DNA from: Prochlorococcus sp. AG-409-J03
GTDB lineage: Bacteria > Cyanobacteriota > Cyanobacteriia > PCC-6307 > Cyanobiaceae
DNA: 37,217 nt
Direction of reading: 5' to 3'
Assembly (NCBI GenBank): GCA_003215695.1
Contig: QCJZ01000008.1
Span: 1-37,217, forward strand
A model generated the notes under the pieces. That model was not told the DNA's origin and did not search any database. It worked only from the letters and a program-made list of their open reading frames with translations. Positions 18,641 to 28,984 of this stretch are shown here, one piece after another. The translations under genes were made by a program, and so were the position numbers. Positions within the stretch are counted from its first letter, which is position 1. Each line of letters opens with the position of its first letter.

Positions 18641-19015
18641 ATGCCAACCATTCAACAGTTGATAAGAACAGAGCGAAAGACTCTAAAAACAAAGACTAAA
18701 TCTCCTGCTTTGCGAGGTTGCCCAGAAAGGAGAGGGGTTTGTACAAGGGTTTACACCTCAACTCCCAAAAAACCTAACTCGGCTCTAAGAAAAGTGGCTC
18801 GTGTCAGATTAACTTCAGGTTTTGAAGTTACTGCATATATTGGTGGTATAGGCCATAACCTTCAAGAACACTCTGTAGTTTTGCTTAGAGGTGGCAGGGT
18901 TAAAGATCTTCCAGGAGTTAGATACCACATAGTCAGAGGAACTCTTGATACCGCTGGTGTTAAAGACCGTAAACAGTCAAGATCAAAATATGGAGCTAAA
19001 ACTCCTAAAGATTAA
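18641..19015 (+). CDS. rpsL: 30S ribosomal protein S12
   Basis: The 124-residue product is S12: it starts M-P-T-I-Q-Q-L-I-R and has the decoding-site loop [14 protein letters not shown]. The P-G-V-R-Y-H loop follows near residue 90 and the C-terminus is basic. The lysine in the first loop is the residue that gives streptomycin resistance when mutated in other bacteria, and it is wild type here. It is the first gene of the str operon; a 277-base gap upstream separates it from the divergent glutamate synthase. Confidence 0.99.
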   Translation: MPTIQQLIRTERKTLKTKTKSPALRGCPERRGVCTRVYTSTPKKPNSALRKVARVRLTSGFEVTAYIGGIGHNLQEHSVVLLRGGRVKDLPGVRYHIVRGTLDTAGVKDRKQSRSKYGAKTPKD

Positions 19016-19063
19016 AAATATCATTTTGATTTATTGATTTTTCCCTTTATACAATTTCATTTC

Positions 19064-19534
19064 ATGTCAAGAAGAAACGCTGCAGAAAAAAGACCTGTTC
19101 TCCCAGATCCTCAGTTTAATAATCGTTTGGCGAGTATGATGGTCCATCGGTTGATGAAACATGGGAAGAAATCAACAGCTCAAAGAATTCTTTCTGATGC
19201 TTTTGCTTTGATTAATGAAAGAACTGGTTCAGACCCGATTGAGTTATTTGAAACTGCAGTGAAAAATGTCACACCTCTTGTTGAAGTTAGAGCAAGAAGA
19301 GTTGGTGGGGCTACATATCAGGTTCCAATGGAAGTTCGTCAAGAAAGAGGAACTGCAATGGCGCTTAGATGGTTGGTAAATTTCTCAAGATCTAGAAATG
19401 GCAGAAGCATGGCTCAAAAACTTGCTGGGGAGCTTATGGATGCAGCTAATGAAGCGGGAAATGCAGTAAGGAAAAGGGAAGAGACCCATAAAATGGCCGA
19501 AGCAAATAAAGCTTTTGCTCACTACCGTTACTGA
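19064..19534 (+). CDS. rpsG: 30S ribosomal protein S7
   Basis: From ATG 19064 the product is 156 residues, the family's normal length, beginning [10 protein letters not shown]. An in-frame TTG 30 bases upstream would add residues not found in the family, so I prefer the ATG. Recognisable parts are [11 protein letters not shown] and [14 protein letters not shown], which contact 16S rRNA in the head of the small subunit. It is the second gene of the str operon, 48 bases after rpsL. Confidence 0.98.
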   Translation: MSRRNAAEKRPVLPDPQFNNRLASMMVHRLMKHGKKSTAQRILSDAFALINERTGSDPIELFETAVKNVTPLVEVRARRVGGATYQVPMEVRQERGTAMALRWLVNFSRSRNGRSMAQKLAGELMDAANEAGNAVRKREETHKMAEANKAFAHYRY

Positions 19535-19639
19535 TTTTGTTCAAATTTTTCAATTGAAATCCTCAAAATATTTCTTTTTTTGCATGCTGAGTTGTAGAGT
19601 CCAGGCGCATTTTAAAGTCCTTTAGTCGGAGTATTTTCT

Positions 19640-21715
19640 GTGGCACGCGCCTTTCCTTTGGAACGAGTAAGAAATATCGGGATTGCTGCACATATTGATG
19701 CTGGTAAAACCACTTGCACTGAAAGAATCCTTTTCTATTCAGGTGTTGTTCATAAGATGGGTGAGGTCCATGATGGTGCCGCTGTCACCGATTGGATGGC
19801 CCAAGAGAGAGAAAGAGGAATCACTATTACCGCTGCAGCGATTTCAACAACATGGGATGATCACCGTATCAATATCATTGATACCCCTGGCCACGTTGAC
19901 TTCACCATAGAAGTTGAACGTTCGATGCGAGTTCTTGATGGTGTTATTGCTGTCTTCTGCGCGGTGGGTGGTGTGCAGCCACAATCTGAAACAGTTTGGC
20001 GTCAGGCAGATAGGTATTCAGTACCGAGAATGGTATTCGTAAATAAAATGGATAGAACTGGAGCAGATTTTCTTAAAGTACATGGTCAAATTAAAGATAG
20101 ATTAAAAGCTAATGCTGTTCCAATTCAATTGCCAATAGGAGCCGAAAATGACTTGAAGGGCATTATTGACCTTGTAGAAAATAAAGCATACATATATAAA
20201 GATGATCTTGGAAAAGATATTGAGCAGACTGATGTTCCATCAGACATGGTTGATTTGGTCTCTGATTGGCGATCAAAATTAATGGAGTCAGTAGCCGAAA
20301 CCGAAGAGGAATTACTAGAGGCGTTTTTAGAGAATGGGGAGCTAACAATAGATGAACTCAAATCTGGAATCAGAGAGGGGGTTTTGAAACATGGTTTGGT
20401 TCCAATGTTATGTGGTTCAGCTTTTAAAAATAAAGGAGTTCAATTATTACTAGATGCTGTAGTTAGCTATCTACCTGCTCCTGTTGATGTCCCTCCCATA
20501 CAAGGATTACTTCCTAGTGGAAAAGAAGCTGTTAGGCCTTCTGATGATGGAGCTCCATTTAGCGCGCTTGCATTCAAGGTTATGGCTGATCCATATGGGA
20601 AATTGACTTTTGTTCGCATGTATTCCGGTGTCCTCGAAAAAGGAAGTTATGTGCTCAACTCAACTAAGGATGCAAAAGAGAGAATATCCAGGCTAATAGT
20701 TTTAAAAGCTGATGACCGTGAGGAAGTGGATGAATTAAGAGCTGGGGATCTTGGGGCTGTACTTGGACTTAAAAACACAACAACGGGAGATACTTTATGT
20801 GATTCCGATGAGTCAATTGTTCTTGAGACTCTTTACATACCTGAACCAGTTATTTCAGTTGCCGTAGAGCCCAAGACTAAAAGTGATATGGAAAAGTTAG
20901 GTAAAGCGTTGACATCTCTTTCTGAAGAAGATCCAACTTTCAGAGTAAGTACCGATCAAGAGACAAATCAAACTGTAATTGCAGGTATGGGTGAACTTCA
21001 CCTGGAGATTTTGGTGGATCGTATGTTGAGAGAATTTAAGGTAGAGGCGAATATTGGAGCACCTCAAGTTTCATATAGAGAAACCATTAGAGCTAGCTCT
21101 TCAGGTGAAGGAAAGTTTGCAAGACAAACTGGTGGTAAAGGTCAATATGGTCACGTTGTGATTGAAGTTGAGCCAGGTGAACCAGGAACTGGTTTTGAGT
21201 TTGTCAATAAAATTGTCGGTGGGGCTGTCCCAAAAGAATATATAAAGCCTGCTGAATCAGGAATGAAAGAAACATGTGAGTCTGGTGTAATTGCTGGCTA
21301 TCCTCTGATTGATGTAAAAGTTACATTGGTTGATGGCTCTTATCATGATGTTGATTCATCAGAGATGGCCTTCAAGATTGCCGGTTCAATGGCTTTCAAA
21401 GATGGAATCAAGAAGTGCAATCCTGTCCTTCTAGAACCTATGATGAAAGTTGAGGTAGAAGTTCCTGAGGACTTTCTAGGCTCTATAATTGGAGACCTGT
21501 CCTCTAGACGAGGGCAGGTTGAAGGTCAATCCATTGATGATGGACAATCCAAAGTCCAGGCAAAAGTGCCATTAGCCGAAATGTTTGGCTATGCCACTCA
21601 ACTCCGATCAATGACTCAAGGTCGGGGTATATTTTCAATGGAGTTCAGCACCTACGAGGAAGTTCCTCGTAATGTTGCTGAAGCAATTATCTCCAAGAAT
21701 CAGGGCAATTCCTGA
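19640..21715 (+). CDS. fusA: Elongation factor G
   Basis: The 691-residue GTPase moves tRNAs and mRNA through the ribosome. G1 is A-H-I-D-A-G-K-T, G2 lies in the switch I stretch [10 protein letters not shown]3 is D-T-P-G-H and G4 is N-K-M-D. The five-domain EF-G architecture is complete, and the C-terminal domain contains R-R-G-Q-V-E-G. It starts at GTG 19640 with GGAG upstream. It is the third gene of the str operon and precedes tuf by 40 bases. Confidence 0.99.
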   Translation: MARAFPLERVRNIGIAAHIDAGKTTCTERILFYSGVVHKMGEVHDGAAVTDWMAQERERGITITAAAISTTWDDHRINIIDTPGHVDFTIEVERSMRVLDGVIAVFCAVGGVQPQSETVWRQADRYSVPRMVFVNKMDRTGADFLKVHGQIKDRLKANAVPIQLPIGAENDLKGIIDLVENKAYIYKDDLGKDIEQTDVPSDMVDLVSDWRSKLMESVAETEEELLEAFLENGELTIDELKSGIREGVLKHGLVPMLCGSAFKNKGVQLLLDAVVSYLPAPVDVPPIQGLLPSGKEAVRPSDDGAPFSALAFKVMADPYGKLTFVRMYSGVLEKGSYVLNSTKDAKERISRLIVLKADDREEVDELRAGDLGAVLGLKNTTTGDTLCDSDESIVLETLYIPEPVISVAVEPKTKSDMEKLGKALTSLSEEDPTFRVSTDQETNQTVIAGMGELHLEILVDRMLREFKVEANIGAPQVSYRETIRASSSGEGKFARQTGGKGQYGHVVIEVEPGEPGTGFEFVNKIVGGAVPKEYIKPAESGMKETCESGVIAGYPLIDVKVTLVDGSYHDVDSSEMAFKIAGSMAFKDGIKKCNPVLLEPMMKVEVEVPEDFLGSIIGDLSSRRGQVEGQSIDDGQSKVQAKVPLAEMFGYATQLRSMTQGRGIFSMEFSTYEEVPRNVAEAIISKNQGNS

Positions 21716-21755
21716 TCTCTAAAATTTACTAACCAATCCCCGATTCTTTAAACAA

Positions 21756-22955
21756 ATGGCTCGCGAGAAGTTTGAGAGGAACAAACCTCACGTCAACATA
21801 GGTACTATCGGTCACGTTGACCATGGTAAAACAACTCTTACTGCAGCAATCACAAAGGTTTTAGCTAAAAAAGGGCAAGCCGAGGCTCAAGATTACGCTG
21901 AAATTGATGGAGCTCCTGAAGAGCGTGAACGCGGTATCACAATCAATACTGCTCATGTTGAATATGAAACCGATGGTAGGCATTACGCTCATGTTGACTG
22001 CCCAGGTCACGCTGATTATGTAAAAAACATGATCACAGGTGCTGCTCAAATGGACGGTGCGATTCTTGTAGTAGCAGCTACAGATGGTGCAATGGCACAA
22101 ACAAAAGAACATATTCTTTTGGCAAAGCAGGTTGGAGTGCCTGCTCTAGTTGTTGCTCTAAACAAATGCGACATGGTCGATGATGAAGAAATGATAGAAC
22201 TAGTAGAAATGGAAATTCGTGAACTTCTCACAAGTTATGACTTCCCTGGCGATGATATACCTGTTGTTCAAGTTTCAGGATTAAAAGCAATTGAGGGAGA
22301 AGCAGATTGGGAGACAAAAATAGATGAATTGATGACTGCTGTTGATTCTTCAATTCCAGAACCAGAACGTGAAGTAGATAAGCCTTTCTTAATGGCAGTT
22401 GAAGACGTGTTCTCAATTACTGGTCGTGGAACAGTTGCTACTGGCCGAATTGAAAGAGGAAAAGTAACAGTTGGAGAGGAGGTTGAAATTGTAGGCATCA
22501 GAGACACGAGACTTACAACCGTTACTGGAGTAGAGATGTTTAGAAAACTTCTCGATGAAGGTATGGCTGGAGATAATGTTGGACTTCTCTTGAGGGGTAT
22601 CCAAAAAGAAGATATTGAAAGAGGAATGGTTCTTGTTAAAAAGGGTTCTATAACTCCCCATACTAAATTTGAAGGTGAGGTATATGTATTAAAAAAAGAA
22701 GAGGGTGGTCGTCATACTCCTTTCTTTGCTGGATATCGTCCTCAGTTTTACATTCGTACTACTGACGTAACTGGTCAAATTACAGCTTTTACCTCTGATG
22801 ATGGCAGTAATGTTGAAATGGTTATGCCTGGTGACAGAATAAAAATGACAGGGGAACTAATATCTCCTGTTGCTATCGAGCAAGGAATGAGATTCGCAAT
22901 TCGTGAAGGTGGACGTACTATTGGAGCTGGAGTCGTTTCAAAAATTATTGAGTAA
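21756..22955 (+). CDS. tuf: Elongation factor Tu
   Basis: The 399-residue GTPase delivers aminoacyl-tRNA to the ribosome. G1 is G-H-V-D-H-G-K-T, G3 is D-C-P-G-H and G4 is N-K-C-D. The body ends [10 protein letters not shown], as in bacterial EF-Tu. Codon choice is more regular than in the neighbours, as expected of a highly expressed gene. Two inverted repeats lie between it and rpsJ. Confidence 0.99.
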   Translation: MAREKFERNKPHVNIGTIGHVDHGKTTLTAAITKVLAKKGQAEAQDYAEIDGAPEERERGITINTAHVEYETDGRHYAHVDCPGHADYVKNMITGAAQMDGAILVVAATDGAMAQTKEHILLAKQVGVPALVVALNKCDMVDDEEMIELVEMEIRELLTSYDFPGDDIPVVQVSGLKAIEGEADWETKIDELMTAVDSSIPEPEREVDKPFLMAVEDVFSITGRGTVATGRIERGKVTVGEEVEIVGIRDTRLTTVTGVEMFRKLLDEGMAGDNVGLLLRGIQKEDIERGMVLVKKGSITPHTKFEGEVYVLKKEEGGRHTPFFAGYRPQFYIRTTDVTGQITAFTSDDGSNVEMVMPGDRIKMTGELISPVAIEQGMRFAIREGGRTIGAGVVSKIIE

Positions 22956-22964
22956 TAAATTTCT

Positions 22965-22997
22965 GAGGATGACTTGTAATTTATTCATGTCATCCTC
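22965..22997 (+). terminator. Hairpin after tuf, possible attenuator
   Basis: A perfect 9-bp stem (GAGGATGAC at 22965-22973 with GTCATCCTC at 22989-22997) encloses a 15-base loop, ten bases after the tuf stop. No T run follows directly (TAAATTAAAT), so it is a weak terminator at best. It may serve as an attenuator or 3'-end processing structure between tuf and rpsJ. Confidence 0.4.
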
Positions 22998-23009
22998 TAA
23001 ATTAAATAA

Positions 23010-23035
23010 TTGTATGAACTAATTAGTTCATACAA
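23010..23035. repeat. 26-bp perfect palindrome between tuf and rpsJ
   Basis: TTGTATGAACT, AATT, AGTTCATACAA forms a perfect palindrome with 11-bp arms around AATT. It is followed by a run of A, not T, on the plus strand, so it is not a normal terminator for tuf. On RNA it would give a strong hairpin 43 bases before the rpsJ start. A protein-binding site or an RNA processing signal is also possible. Confidence 0.6.
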
Positions 23036-23077
23036 AAAAGAACATTGAAAATTTAATTAGCTTTTGGTCATCCCATT

Positions 23078-23398
23078 ATGTCAACTGCAATTGCACAGCA
23101 AAAAATACGCATTCGCTTAAAGGCTTTTGATAGAAGAATGCTAGATTTATCTTGCGATAAAATAATTGAGACTGCAGACACAACAGCTGCTTCAGCAATT
23201 GGGCCTATTCCACTTCCTACTAAAAGAAAAATTTATTGTGTTCTTCGTTCGCCACACGTGGATAAAGACTCAAGAGAGCATTTTGAAACAAGAACTCATA
23301 GAAGATTAATTGATATTTACAGCCCTTCTGCAAAGACGATTGATGCCCTGATGAAGTTGGATCTTCCAAGCGGAGTTGATATAGAAGTTAAGCTCTAG
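23078..23398 (+). CDS. rpsJ: 30S ribosomal protein S10
   Basis: The 106-residue protein is S10, with I-R-I-R-L-K-A-F-D at the N-terminus. The loop G-P-I-P-L-P-T-K and the stretch [12 protein letters not shown], which reaches into the head of the small subunit, are both present. S10 doubles as the transcription antitermination factor NusE. In this lineage it follows tuf directly, the cyanobacterial arrangement, rather than heading the S10 operon as in E. coli. Confidence 0.98.
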   Translation: MSTAIAQQKIRIRLKAFDRRMLDLSCDKIIETADTTAASAIGPIPLPTKRKIYCVLRSPHVDKDSREHFETRTHRRLIDIYSPSAKTIDALMKLDLPSGVDIEVKL

Positions 23399-23458
23399 GT
23401 CTTTTTCTCTCAAACCAGAGATTGATTATCTAGGATATGTTTAATTAGGAATAACCAT

Positions 23459-24121
23459 TTGAGCGAACTTTCAGTTAGGGAGCTACCACTTTTCCCATTG
23501 CCTGAGGTTGTGCTTTTTCCTCAGGAGTACTTACCACTTCATATCTTTGAGACTCGTTATAGGGTAATGCTTGAAGCTGTTTTGAAATCTGATAGCCGAT
23601 TTGGAGTTGTTAGATGGGATCCAATTGCAAAAAAAATGGCAGATGTTGGTTGCTGTGCTCAGATTATTAAGCACCAAACTTCACAAGACGGAAGAAGTAA
23701 TATTGTCACCATTGGACAGCAAAGATTTCGTATCCTCGAAATTATTAGTGAAACCCCTTTCATTAACGCGCTAATTAGTTGGGTGGATGATGAACCAATT
23801 TCAGACCAAACTAAATTACTGGAATTGAAGGACTCAGTCACCATTGCTCTAAAAGATGTAGTTTCACTTACCTCAAAATTAACTGAATCGGAGAAGGAAC
23901 TCCCTGATGCTTTGCCTGATATTCCAAGAGAATTGTCCTTTTGGATAGCAGCTCATCTTGGCGGTCCAGTAGCAAGTGAGCAGCAAAGTTTATTAGAATT
24001 AACCAATACTTTCCATCGCTTGGAAAGAGAATATGAACTTCTTGATCACACAAGAAAACAATTAGCTGCCAGAACTGCTTTAAAAGATACTTTTTCAAAC
24101 GCTGATCAAGCGAATAATTAA
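23459..24121 (+). CDS. LON-domain substrate-binding protein
   Basis: The 220-residue product is a stand-alone Lon N-terminal domain: L-P-L-F-P-L-P-E-V-V-L-F-P and L-P-L-H-I-F-E-T-R-Y are the hallmarks, followed by the G-x-V strands. It has no ATPase or Ser-Lys protease part, so it is not Lon protease. Such proteins may bind unfolded substrates or act as adaptors, but the role is not established. It starts at TTG 23459, 60 bases after rpsJ, and is followed after only two bases by the methyltransferase gene, so these two are surely co-transcribed. Confidence 0.9.
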   Translation: MSELSVRELPLFPLPEVVLFPQEYLPLHIFETRYRVMLEAVLKSDSRFGVVRWDPIAKKMADVGCCAQIIKHQTSQDGRSNIVTIGQQRFRILEIISETPFINALISWVDDEPISDQTKLLELKDSVTIALKDVVSLTSKLTESEKELPDALPDIPRELSFWIAAHLGGPVASEQQSLLELTNTFHRLEREYELLDHTRKQLAARTALKDTFSNADQANN

Positions 24122-24123
24122 TT

Positions 24124-25056
24124 ATGCAATGGATAATAATTTTTATATTTTGTACATTCTTTATATTCACTTTGACTAATCAATGGCTTAGTCAAAGCCG
24201 AAAATATGAATCCGTTAGTAGTGTTGCATCCTCATATGATGCATGGACTGATGACCGTATATTAGAAAATCTATGGGGAGAACACATACATCTTGGTTTT
24301 TATGAAAAACCAAGAATGAAAAAAGATTTTAGGAAAGCCAAGGTTGATTTTGTTCATGAATTAGTTCATTGGAGTGGTTTAGATAAATTACCAAAAGGCT
24401 CAAGGGTTCTAGATGTTGGATGCGGTATTGGAGGGAGTGCAAGAATACTGTCTGATTATTATGGATTTGATGTAATTGGTATCTCCATAAGTCAACAACA
24501 AATTAAAAGAGCTAATGAATTAACGGTTAATAAAGATTTTTGTCGTTTTGAGGTTATGAATGCACTTGATTTAAAGTTTGAGAAGGGCAGCTTTGATGGG
24601 GTTTGGAGTGTTGAAGCTGGGCCTCATATTCTTGATAAACAAACGTTTGCAGATGAGATGCTAAGAGTGCTTCGGCCTGGTGGGGTTTTGGCAGTTGCAG
24701 ATTGGAATCAAAGAGATTCAAAAATGCATCCCTTCAATATATTTGAAAAATTTATTATGAATCAATTATTAACTCAATGGACCCATCCTGAATTTTCAAG
24801 TATTGAAGGTTTTAAAAATAACTTATTAAATAGTCCTTATTGTGGAAGCTCTGTAGAGTCTTCAAATTGGACAAGATACACAATTCAATCTTGGAATGAA
24901 TCTATATATGAAGGTGTTAGAAGACCTTCATCTATATTAAAATTAGGTCTTAGGTCCTTAATTAAAGCTTTTAGAGAAATACCGACCATACTGATGATGA
25001 GATGGTCTTTTGCCATAGGCTTGATGGAATTCGGAGTATTCAAATCAAGAGGATAA
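24124..25056 (+). CDS. MPBQ/MSBQ methyltransferase (plastoquinone and tocopherol pathway)
   Basis: The 310-residue protein begins with a hydrophobic anchor (residues 3-20) and then has S-V-A-S-S-Y-D-A-W-T-D-D and W-G-E-H-I-H-L-G-F-Y. The SAM-binding motif is V-L-D-V-G-C-G-I-G-G-S. W-S-V-E-A-G-P-H and V-A-D-W-N-Q-R-D follow. From memory this pattern matches the Synechocystis 2-methyl-6-phytylbenzoquinol methyltransferase (Slr0418 type) better than gamma-tocopherol methyltransferase. It would methylate the ring of plastoquinone and tocopherol precursors at the membrane. It ends one base before the convergent pheA. Substrate choice is inferred from family resemblance only. Confidence 0.88.
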   Translation: MQWIIIFIFCTFFIFTLTNQWLSQSRKYESVSSVASSYDAWTDDRILENLWGEHIHLGFYEKPRMKKDFRKAKVDFVHELVHWSGLDKLPKGSRVLDVGCGIGGSARILSDYYGFDVIGISISQQQIKRANELTVNKDFCRFEVMNALDLKFEKGSFDGVWSVEAGPHILDKQTFADEMLRVLRPGGVLAVADWNQRDSKMHPFNIFEKFIMNQLLTQWTHPEFSSIEGFKNNLLNSPYCGSSVESSNWTRYTIQSWNESIYEGVRRPSSILKLGLRSLIKAFREIPTILMMRWSFAIGLMEFGVFKSRG

Positions 25057-25057
25057 A

Positions 25058-25888
25058 CTATTCAACTTCTGATCCAAAATAACATCCAAAATTAATTATT
25101 TGGTTGCAAAGTGGAGATAGCTCTTTGGTAAGGTTTTCAAAATCTTTTTTATCATTATTATTTAAATCAAGATCAATAAAAAACACATACTCGCCAAGTT
25201 CTCTTTTAGAAGGGCGAGATTCAATTCTACTCATGTTCAGGCCAAGATCTGCGATGCAATTCAATGCTTTTAGTAAAGCACCTGGACTATTGGACTTAAG
25301 AGAAAAAGCCATACTCGCTTTATTGCCATCTACCTTAATGTCGTTCTTACTAAGAAGAACGAACCTAGTGCAATTGCCTTCAATGTCATTAATAGGATAT
25401 GCGAGAATATTTAGTTCATTACTAGCATCTTTGGCCCCTATCGCTGCTCTGAATGAGCTGCCTTTTACCATCCTTATTGCTTCTGCCGTTGAATTGGTTG
25501 GTAAATGAACCGCATTTGGAATATTGTCATTTAGCCACTGGCTGCATTGAGCTAAAGCCTGTGGATGGGAAAGAACCTCTGAAATCGTTGATATAGATCC
25601 GCTGCTCATTAATGAGTGTTTGATTGGGAGAACTAGGGCTCTATGGATATATATATTTTTATGTCTCCATAAAGAATCTAATGTTGTAGTAACTCCACCT
25701 TCTACTGAATTTTCAATTGGTACAACGGCTGCTTCACAAAGATTGTTTGCAAGATTATCTACTACAGATCTTAAACCTTTGAATGGCGATAACTCAGGCG
25801 AGTCAAGCTTTTCTAAGGCTACAAGTGCTTTTGCAGCCTTTTCAGCGTATGTTCCTTTAGGTCCTAGGTAGGCCACTCGAGTTGACAT
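25058..25888 (-). CDS. pheA: Prephenate dehydratase
   Basis: The 276-residue product converts prephenate to phenylpyruvate in phenylalanine synthesis. The catalytic domain begins V-A-Y-L-G-P-K-G-T-Y and has V-P-I-E-N-S-V-E-G-G-V and the T-R-F-V-L-L motif. The C-terminal ACT domain with S-P-G-A-L-L-K-A-L and E-S-R-P-S-K is the phenylalanine-sensing regulatory module. No chorismate mutase domain is fused. It converges on the MPBQ methyltransferase and is divergent from the DUF1997 gene. Confidence 0.97.
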   Translation of the reverse strand: MSTRVAYLGPKGTYAEKAAKALVALEKLDSPELSPFKGLRSVVDNLANNLCEAAVVPIENSVEGGVTTTLDSLWRHKNIYIHRALVLPIKHSLMSSGSISTISEVLSHPQALAQCSQWLNDNIPNAVHLPTNSTAEAIRMVKGSSFRAAIGAKDASNELNILAYPINDIEGNCTRFVLLSKNDIKVDGNKASMAFSLKSNSPGALLKALNCIADLGLNMSRIESRPSKRELGEYVFFIDLDLNNNDKKDFENLTKELSPLCNQIINFGCYFGSEVE

Positions 25889-25944
25889 TAGATGAAAAAA
25901 ATGGGGTAAATACCGATAAGATCAAACTTAGTAAGTTTTTGATA

Positions 25945-26457
25945 ATGCCTCTTGCCTTTAAAGCACGACAAAAAATTGATCTAGTTGTTCAAGATAATCA
26001 GGAACAACTACCTAATTATCTCCTACAACAGGAGAGAGTTGTAGGGGCAATGCTTGATCCTAAAAAATTGACTCCTTTGGGAGAAGGAAGCTTTAGGTAC
26101 GAAGTCACCAGTTTTAAGGTTTTTCAACTTCAAATAAATCCAGTTGTATCAATAGGGGTGGAAAATACTGAGAGAAAAATCAGAATGTATGTCACGGAAA
26201 GTCACCTAGATGGTTTGGGGTTGGTTGATGATTTTGATCTCACATTAGATGCAATTTTGGAAGCAAAACCATCAGCTCTTGAAGGAGAAGCGCTTTTGGG
26301 TGTAACAGTTAGTCAGCCTCAGCTATTGAGATTAATTCCTCCTAAAATTCTCGAGTCAACTGGGCAATCAATTTTAAATGGAATTTTATTAGGAATTAAG
26401 GCAAGAGTTGAGAAGCAGCTAATTTCTGATTTCAATAATTGGTGTAAAGAAAGTTAG
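25945..26457 (+). CDS. DUF1997 family protein
   Basis: From ATG 25945 the product has 170 residues; an in-frame TTG at 25882 would overlap the start of divergent pheA, so the ATG is preferred. The sequence resembles DUF1997 proteins conserved in cyanobacteria and plastids. It has Y-L-L-Q-Q-E-R-V-V-G-A-M-L-D-P, R-Y-E-V-T-S-F-K-V-F-Q-L-Q-I-N-P, then L-D-L-like strands and a C-terminal amphipathic helix. The family fold is predicted to be lipid- or polyketide-cyclase-like, and its function is unknown. The next gene, rnhB, converges with a 14-base gap. Confidence 0.8.
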   Translation: MPLAFKARQKIDLVVQDNQEQLPNYLLQQERVVGAMLDPKKLTPLGEGSFRYEVTSFKVFQLQINPVVSIGVENTERKIRMYVTESHLDGLGLVDDFDLTLDAILEAKPSALEGEALLGVTVSQPQLLRLIPPKILESTGQSILNGILLGIKARVEKQLISDFNNWCKES

Positions 26458-26471
26458 TTGCAAGATAGATA

Positions 26472-27041
26472 TCAATCGATTTTCAACCTGGTAAGAAAAC
26501 TTTTTCGGTGGAGTTTTGTTGCACCTGCTTTGATTAAGTTTGTTCTATGAATCTCAGTTCCATATCCTTTGTTTTTTTCTAGTCCATAAAGCCTGTATTT
26601 TTGAGCTAGTCGTTTAATTAATTCGTCTCTGGTCACTTTCGCTAACACACTTGCAGCAGCAATCGAGGCGAAATGACTTTCACCTCGAACTTGTGTTTTT
26701 TGTTTTCCTGGCCATAAGCGAATGGGTAAAATTCCGTCTACGAGAATTAAATCTGGTGGAGATGAAAATTTTTCTAATGCTCTTAACATTGCTTTTTCGG
26801 TAGCCTCTCTGATCCCAATCCTGTCAATTTCTCTTGCTGAAGCCTGTCCTATCGCCCAAGCTGTTGAGTTTGTTTTTATCAAAGGAACTAGATTCTGTCT
26901 TTGTCTGGCGCTTAATTTTTTGCTGTCTTTCAAGCCTTTAGTTAGGAGATTTGCTTCGTTTTCTTGACTTAAAATCACAGCTCCAGCGAAAACAGGGCCA
27001 AATAAACAACCTTTTCCTACCTCATCAACTCCTGCAATCAT
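26472..27041 (-). CDS. rnhB: Ribonuclease HII
   Basis: The 189-residue enzyme cleaves the RNA strand of RNA-DNA hybrids and removes single ribonucleotides from DNA. The first catalytic pair lies in A-G-V-D6-E7-V-G-K-G. The third acidic residue is in L-I-L-V-D-G, and [10 protein letters not shown] carries the fourth. The start ATG at 27039-27041 is 14 bases after the rne stop, so rne and rnhB form an operon, as is common in cyanobacteria. Confidence 0.97.
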   Translation of the reverse strand: MIAGVDEVGKGCLFGPVFAGAVILSQENEANLLTKGLKDSKKLSARQRQNLVPLIKTNSTAWAIGQASAREIDRIGIREATEKAMLRALEKFSSPPDLILVDGILPIRLWPGKQKTQVRGESHFASIAAASVLAKVTRDELIKRLAQKYRLYGLEKNKGYGTEIHRTNLIKAGATKLHRKSFLTRLKID

Positions 27042-27055
27042 AAAATTTTTAGCTA

Positions 27056-28984
27056 CTACGTTGAAGAAGAAGCGGAAGATCTTCTTCTTTTTCGTCTTGG
27101 ATCTTCATTAACTTCTTGTGATTCGGTGGATATTAATTCATCCTTTTCAATGCTTGAATCATGATCAGGATTTATTAATCTATTTGTTTTTTCATCTAGA
27201 GTGACATTTATATTTTTTTCTTCTACATCGTTTTTGTCTTCGGACTTTGTTGATACTTGCTTAATAGGATTTTTATTTTCAAGATGAATGCCATCCTCAT
27301 TATTTCTTTCTTGCTTGGAATTGGAATTATCAATTATTTTTTGTTGAGTCTTATTAATTGATTTATTTGTTTCCTCTAAAACTTCCGTGACTCCAGGCCT
27401 AATTATATGAACTCTGTAGTTTTCAGATGTTAAAGGTTTATCTAAAAGTAAAATAGGATCAAATCCCATTGAGCTATAAACCATTTCTTCGTTCTCATTC
27501 ATATTTATATTAATTATTGTATTTTCCTGCCTTTTAATAATATTTTCTTTTTGGATATCTTCTCCTTTTGTATCTATGGAGATTGATTTTGAGTTGTCTC
27601 CGCAAGATTTATGTTCTTCATTCTTTGAGTTTGTTTCCAGATCTTTTAATTTGTTAGGTCGCTTTTTCTTTGTATTATTTTCAGTTGAAGATTGTATATC
27701 TTCAACTGAAAATAAGTTTGATTTGATTGCCCCAGGTTCAGGAGTTGTTGTTGGATTTATATCTTGAATAGTAATGCTTGGAAGATGACTTTGATCTTGC
27801 AAATTAGAACTTGTTTTTTTAAATAATTCATATATATTTTGACCTTGTCTTTTTCTTGTGAGCTCAACAAGTCCAAGTTCTGTAAGTGAAGCTATTTGTG
27901 GACGTGCCGAGTCTCCGTTAATTGCAGATGTGAAATGTTCTAATAATTGAAGTTGATCTCTTTTGGTATCCATATCTATGAAATCAATAATAATAACTCC
28001 TCCAATATTCCTTAATTTCAATTGCCTTGCTATCTCAATAGCTGCTTCGCAATTAGTCCATAAAACTGTTTCTCTTGAATTCGCAGATCGTGTAAAAGAG
28101 CCTGAATTAACATCAATTACTGTTAAAGCTTCTGTTGGCTCTATTATTATATATCCACCAGAAGGTAAATCAACTCTTGGTTTTAAAGCATCATTAATTG
28201 TAGATATGACTCTGTATTTTTCTAATATATTTTGTGAATCTCTATGTAATTCTATGGCTAAATCTTTATTATCCTTGTCGAGGAAACTTTCAACTCGACC
28301 AATTGCTTCACTATTATCTACAACAATTTTGGTAACATTTTGACCTGTATGATCTCTAAGAATTCTATGAATAAAGTCTTCATCTCTATTTAAAAGAATT
28401 GGTGGGGTACAACTCTCGGATGCTTGTTGAATAAGCTCCCATTGTTTAAGAAGATTTTCCAGATCATCAATTAAAAATTCTTCAGAAATATCTTCTGCTT
28501 CTGTTCTTATTAAAAGCCCAGTACTAGGAGGCTTAACTAATACTCCTAATGCTCGAAGTCGATTTCTTTCGCTTTCTGTACTAATTCTTCTTGAAATATT
28601 TACACCTTGTCCATAAGGCTGGAGTACTAGATATCTACCAGGAAGAGCTACGTTTCCAGTTAATCTAGGCCCTTTTGACCCTGTGGGCTCTTTCATTACT
28701 TGAACCAAAACTTTTTGCCTTGGTTCGAGTAACTCTGTTATTCCTGCAGTTGCTTTTTTTAATCTAAGAGGACCTAGATCATTGACATGAATAAAGCCAT
28801 TTTTTTCACTTTCTCCAATATTGACAAAAGCAGCATCTATTCCAGGAAGAACATTTTCAACCGTTCCTAAGAAAATATCTCCGATTTGGTAGCTACCTTG
28901 AGCCACGATTAATTCATCTATTCTCTCATCAGTGAGCAGAGCGGCAATTCGCAAATGCTCAGCAATAACAATTTGCTGGGGCAT
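27056..28984 (-). CDS. rne: Ribonuclease E/G
   Basis: The 642-residue endoribonuclease starts the decay and processing of most RNAs. The N-terminal catalytic half is recognisable: an S1 domain ([20 protein letters not shown]), then V-I-D-V-N-S-G-S and I-I-I-D-F-I-D-M-D with the magnesium-binding aspartates. After [12 protein letters not shown] the usual zinc-link motif C-P-x-C-x-G-x-G is missing. The rest is a low-complexity Asn/Glu/Lys tail ending in R-R-K-R-R-R-S-S-A. That ending resembles the basic nonapeptide by which cyanobacterial RNase E binds polynucleotide phosphorylase. Upstream lies an AT-rich leader, as expected for autoregulation. Confidence 0.95.
   Translation of the reverse strand: MPQQIVIAEHLRIAALLTDERIDELIVAQGSYQIGDIFLGTVENVLPGIDAAFVNIGESEKNGFIHVNDLGPLRLKKATAGITELLEPRQKVLVQVMKEPTGSKGPRLTGNVALPGRYLVLQPYGQGVNISRRISTESERNRLRALGVLVKPPSTGLLIRTEAEDISEEFLIDDLENLLKQWELIQQASESCTPPILLNRDEDFIHRILRDHTGQNVTKIVVDNSEAIGRVESFLDKDNKDLAIELHRDSQNILEKYRVISTINDALKPRVDLPSGGYIIIEPTEALTVIDVNSGSFTRSANSRETVLWTNCEAAIEIARQLKLRNIGGVIIIDFIDMDTKRDQLQLLEHFTSAINGDSARPQIASLTELGLVELTRKRQGQNIYELFKKTSSNLQDQSHLPSITIQDINPTTTPEPGAIKSNLFSVEDIQSSTENNTKKKRPNKLKDLETNSKNEEHKSCGDNSKSISIDTKGEDIQKENIIKRQENTIININMNENEEMVYSSMGFDPILLLDKPLTSENYRVHIIRPGVTEVLEETNKSINKTQQKIIDNSNSKQERNNEDGIHLENKNPIKQVSTKSEDKNDVEEKNINVTLDEKTNRLINPDHDSSIEKDELISTESQEVNEDPRRKRRRSSASSST

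Noticed and set aside
21861-22661. Several minus-strand open frames of 61-83 residues
   Set aside because: They lie opposite tuf, where strong codon bias opens the antisense frames; none resembles a protein family.
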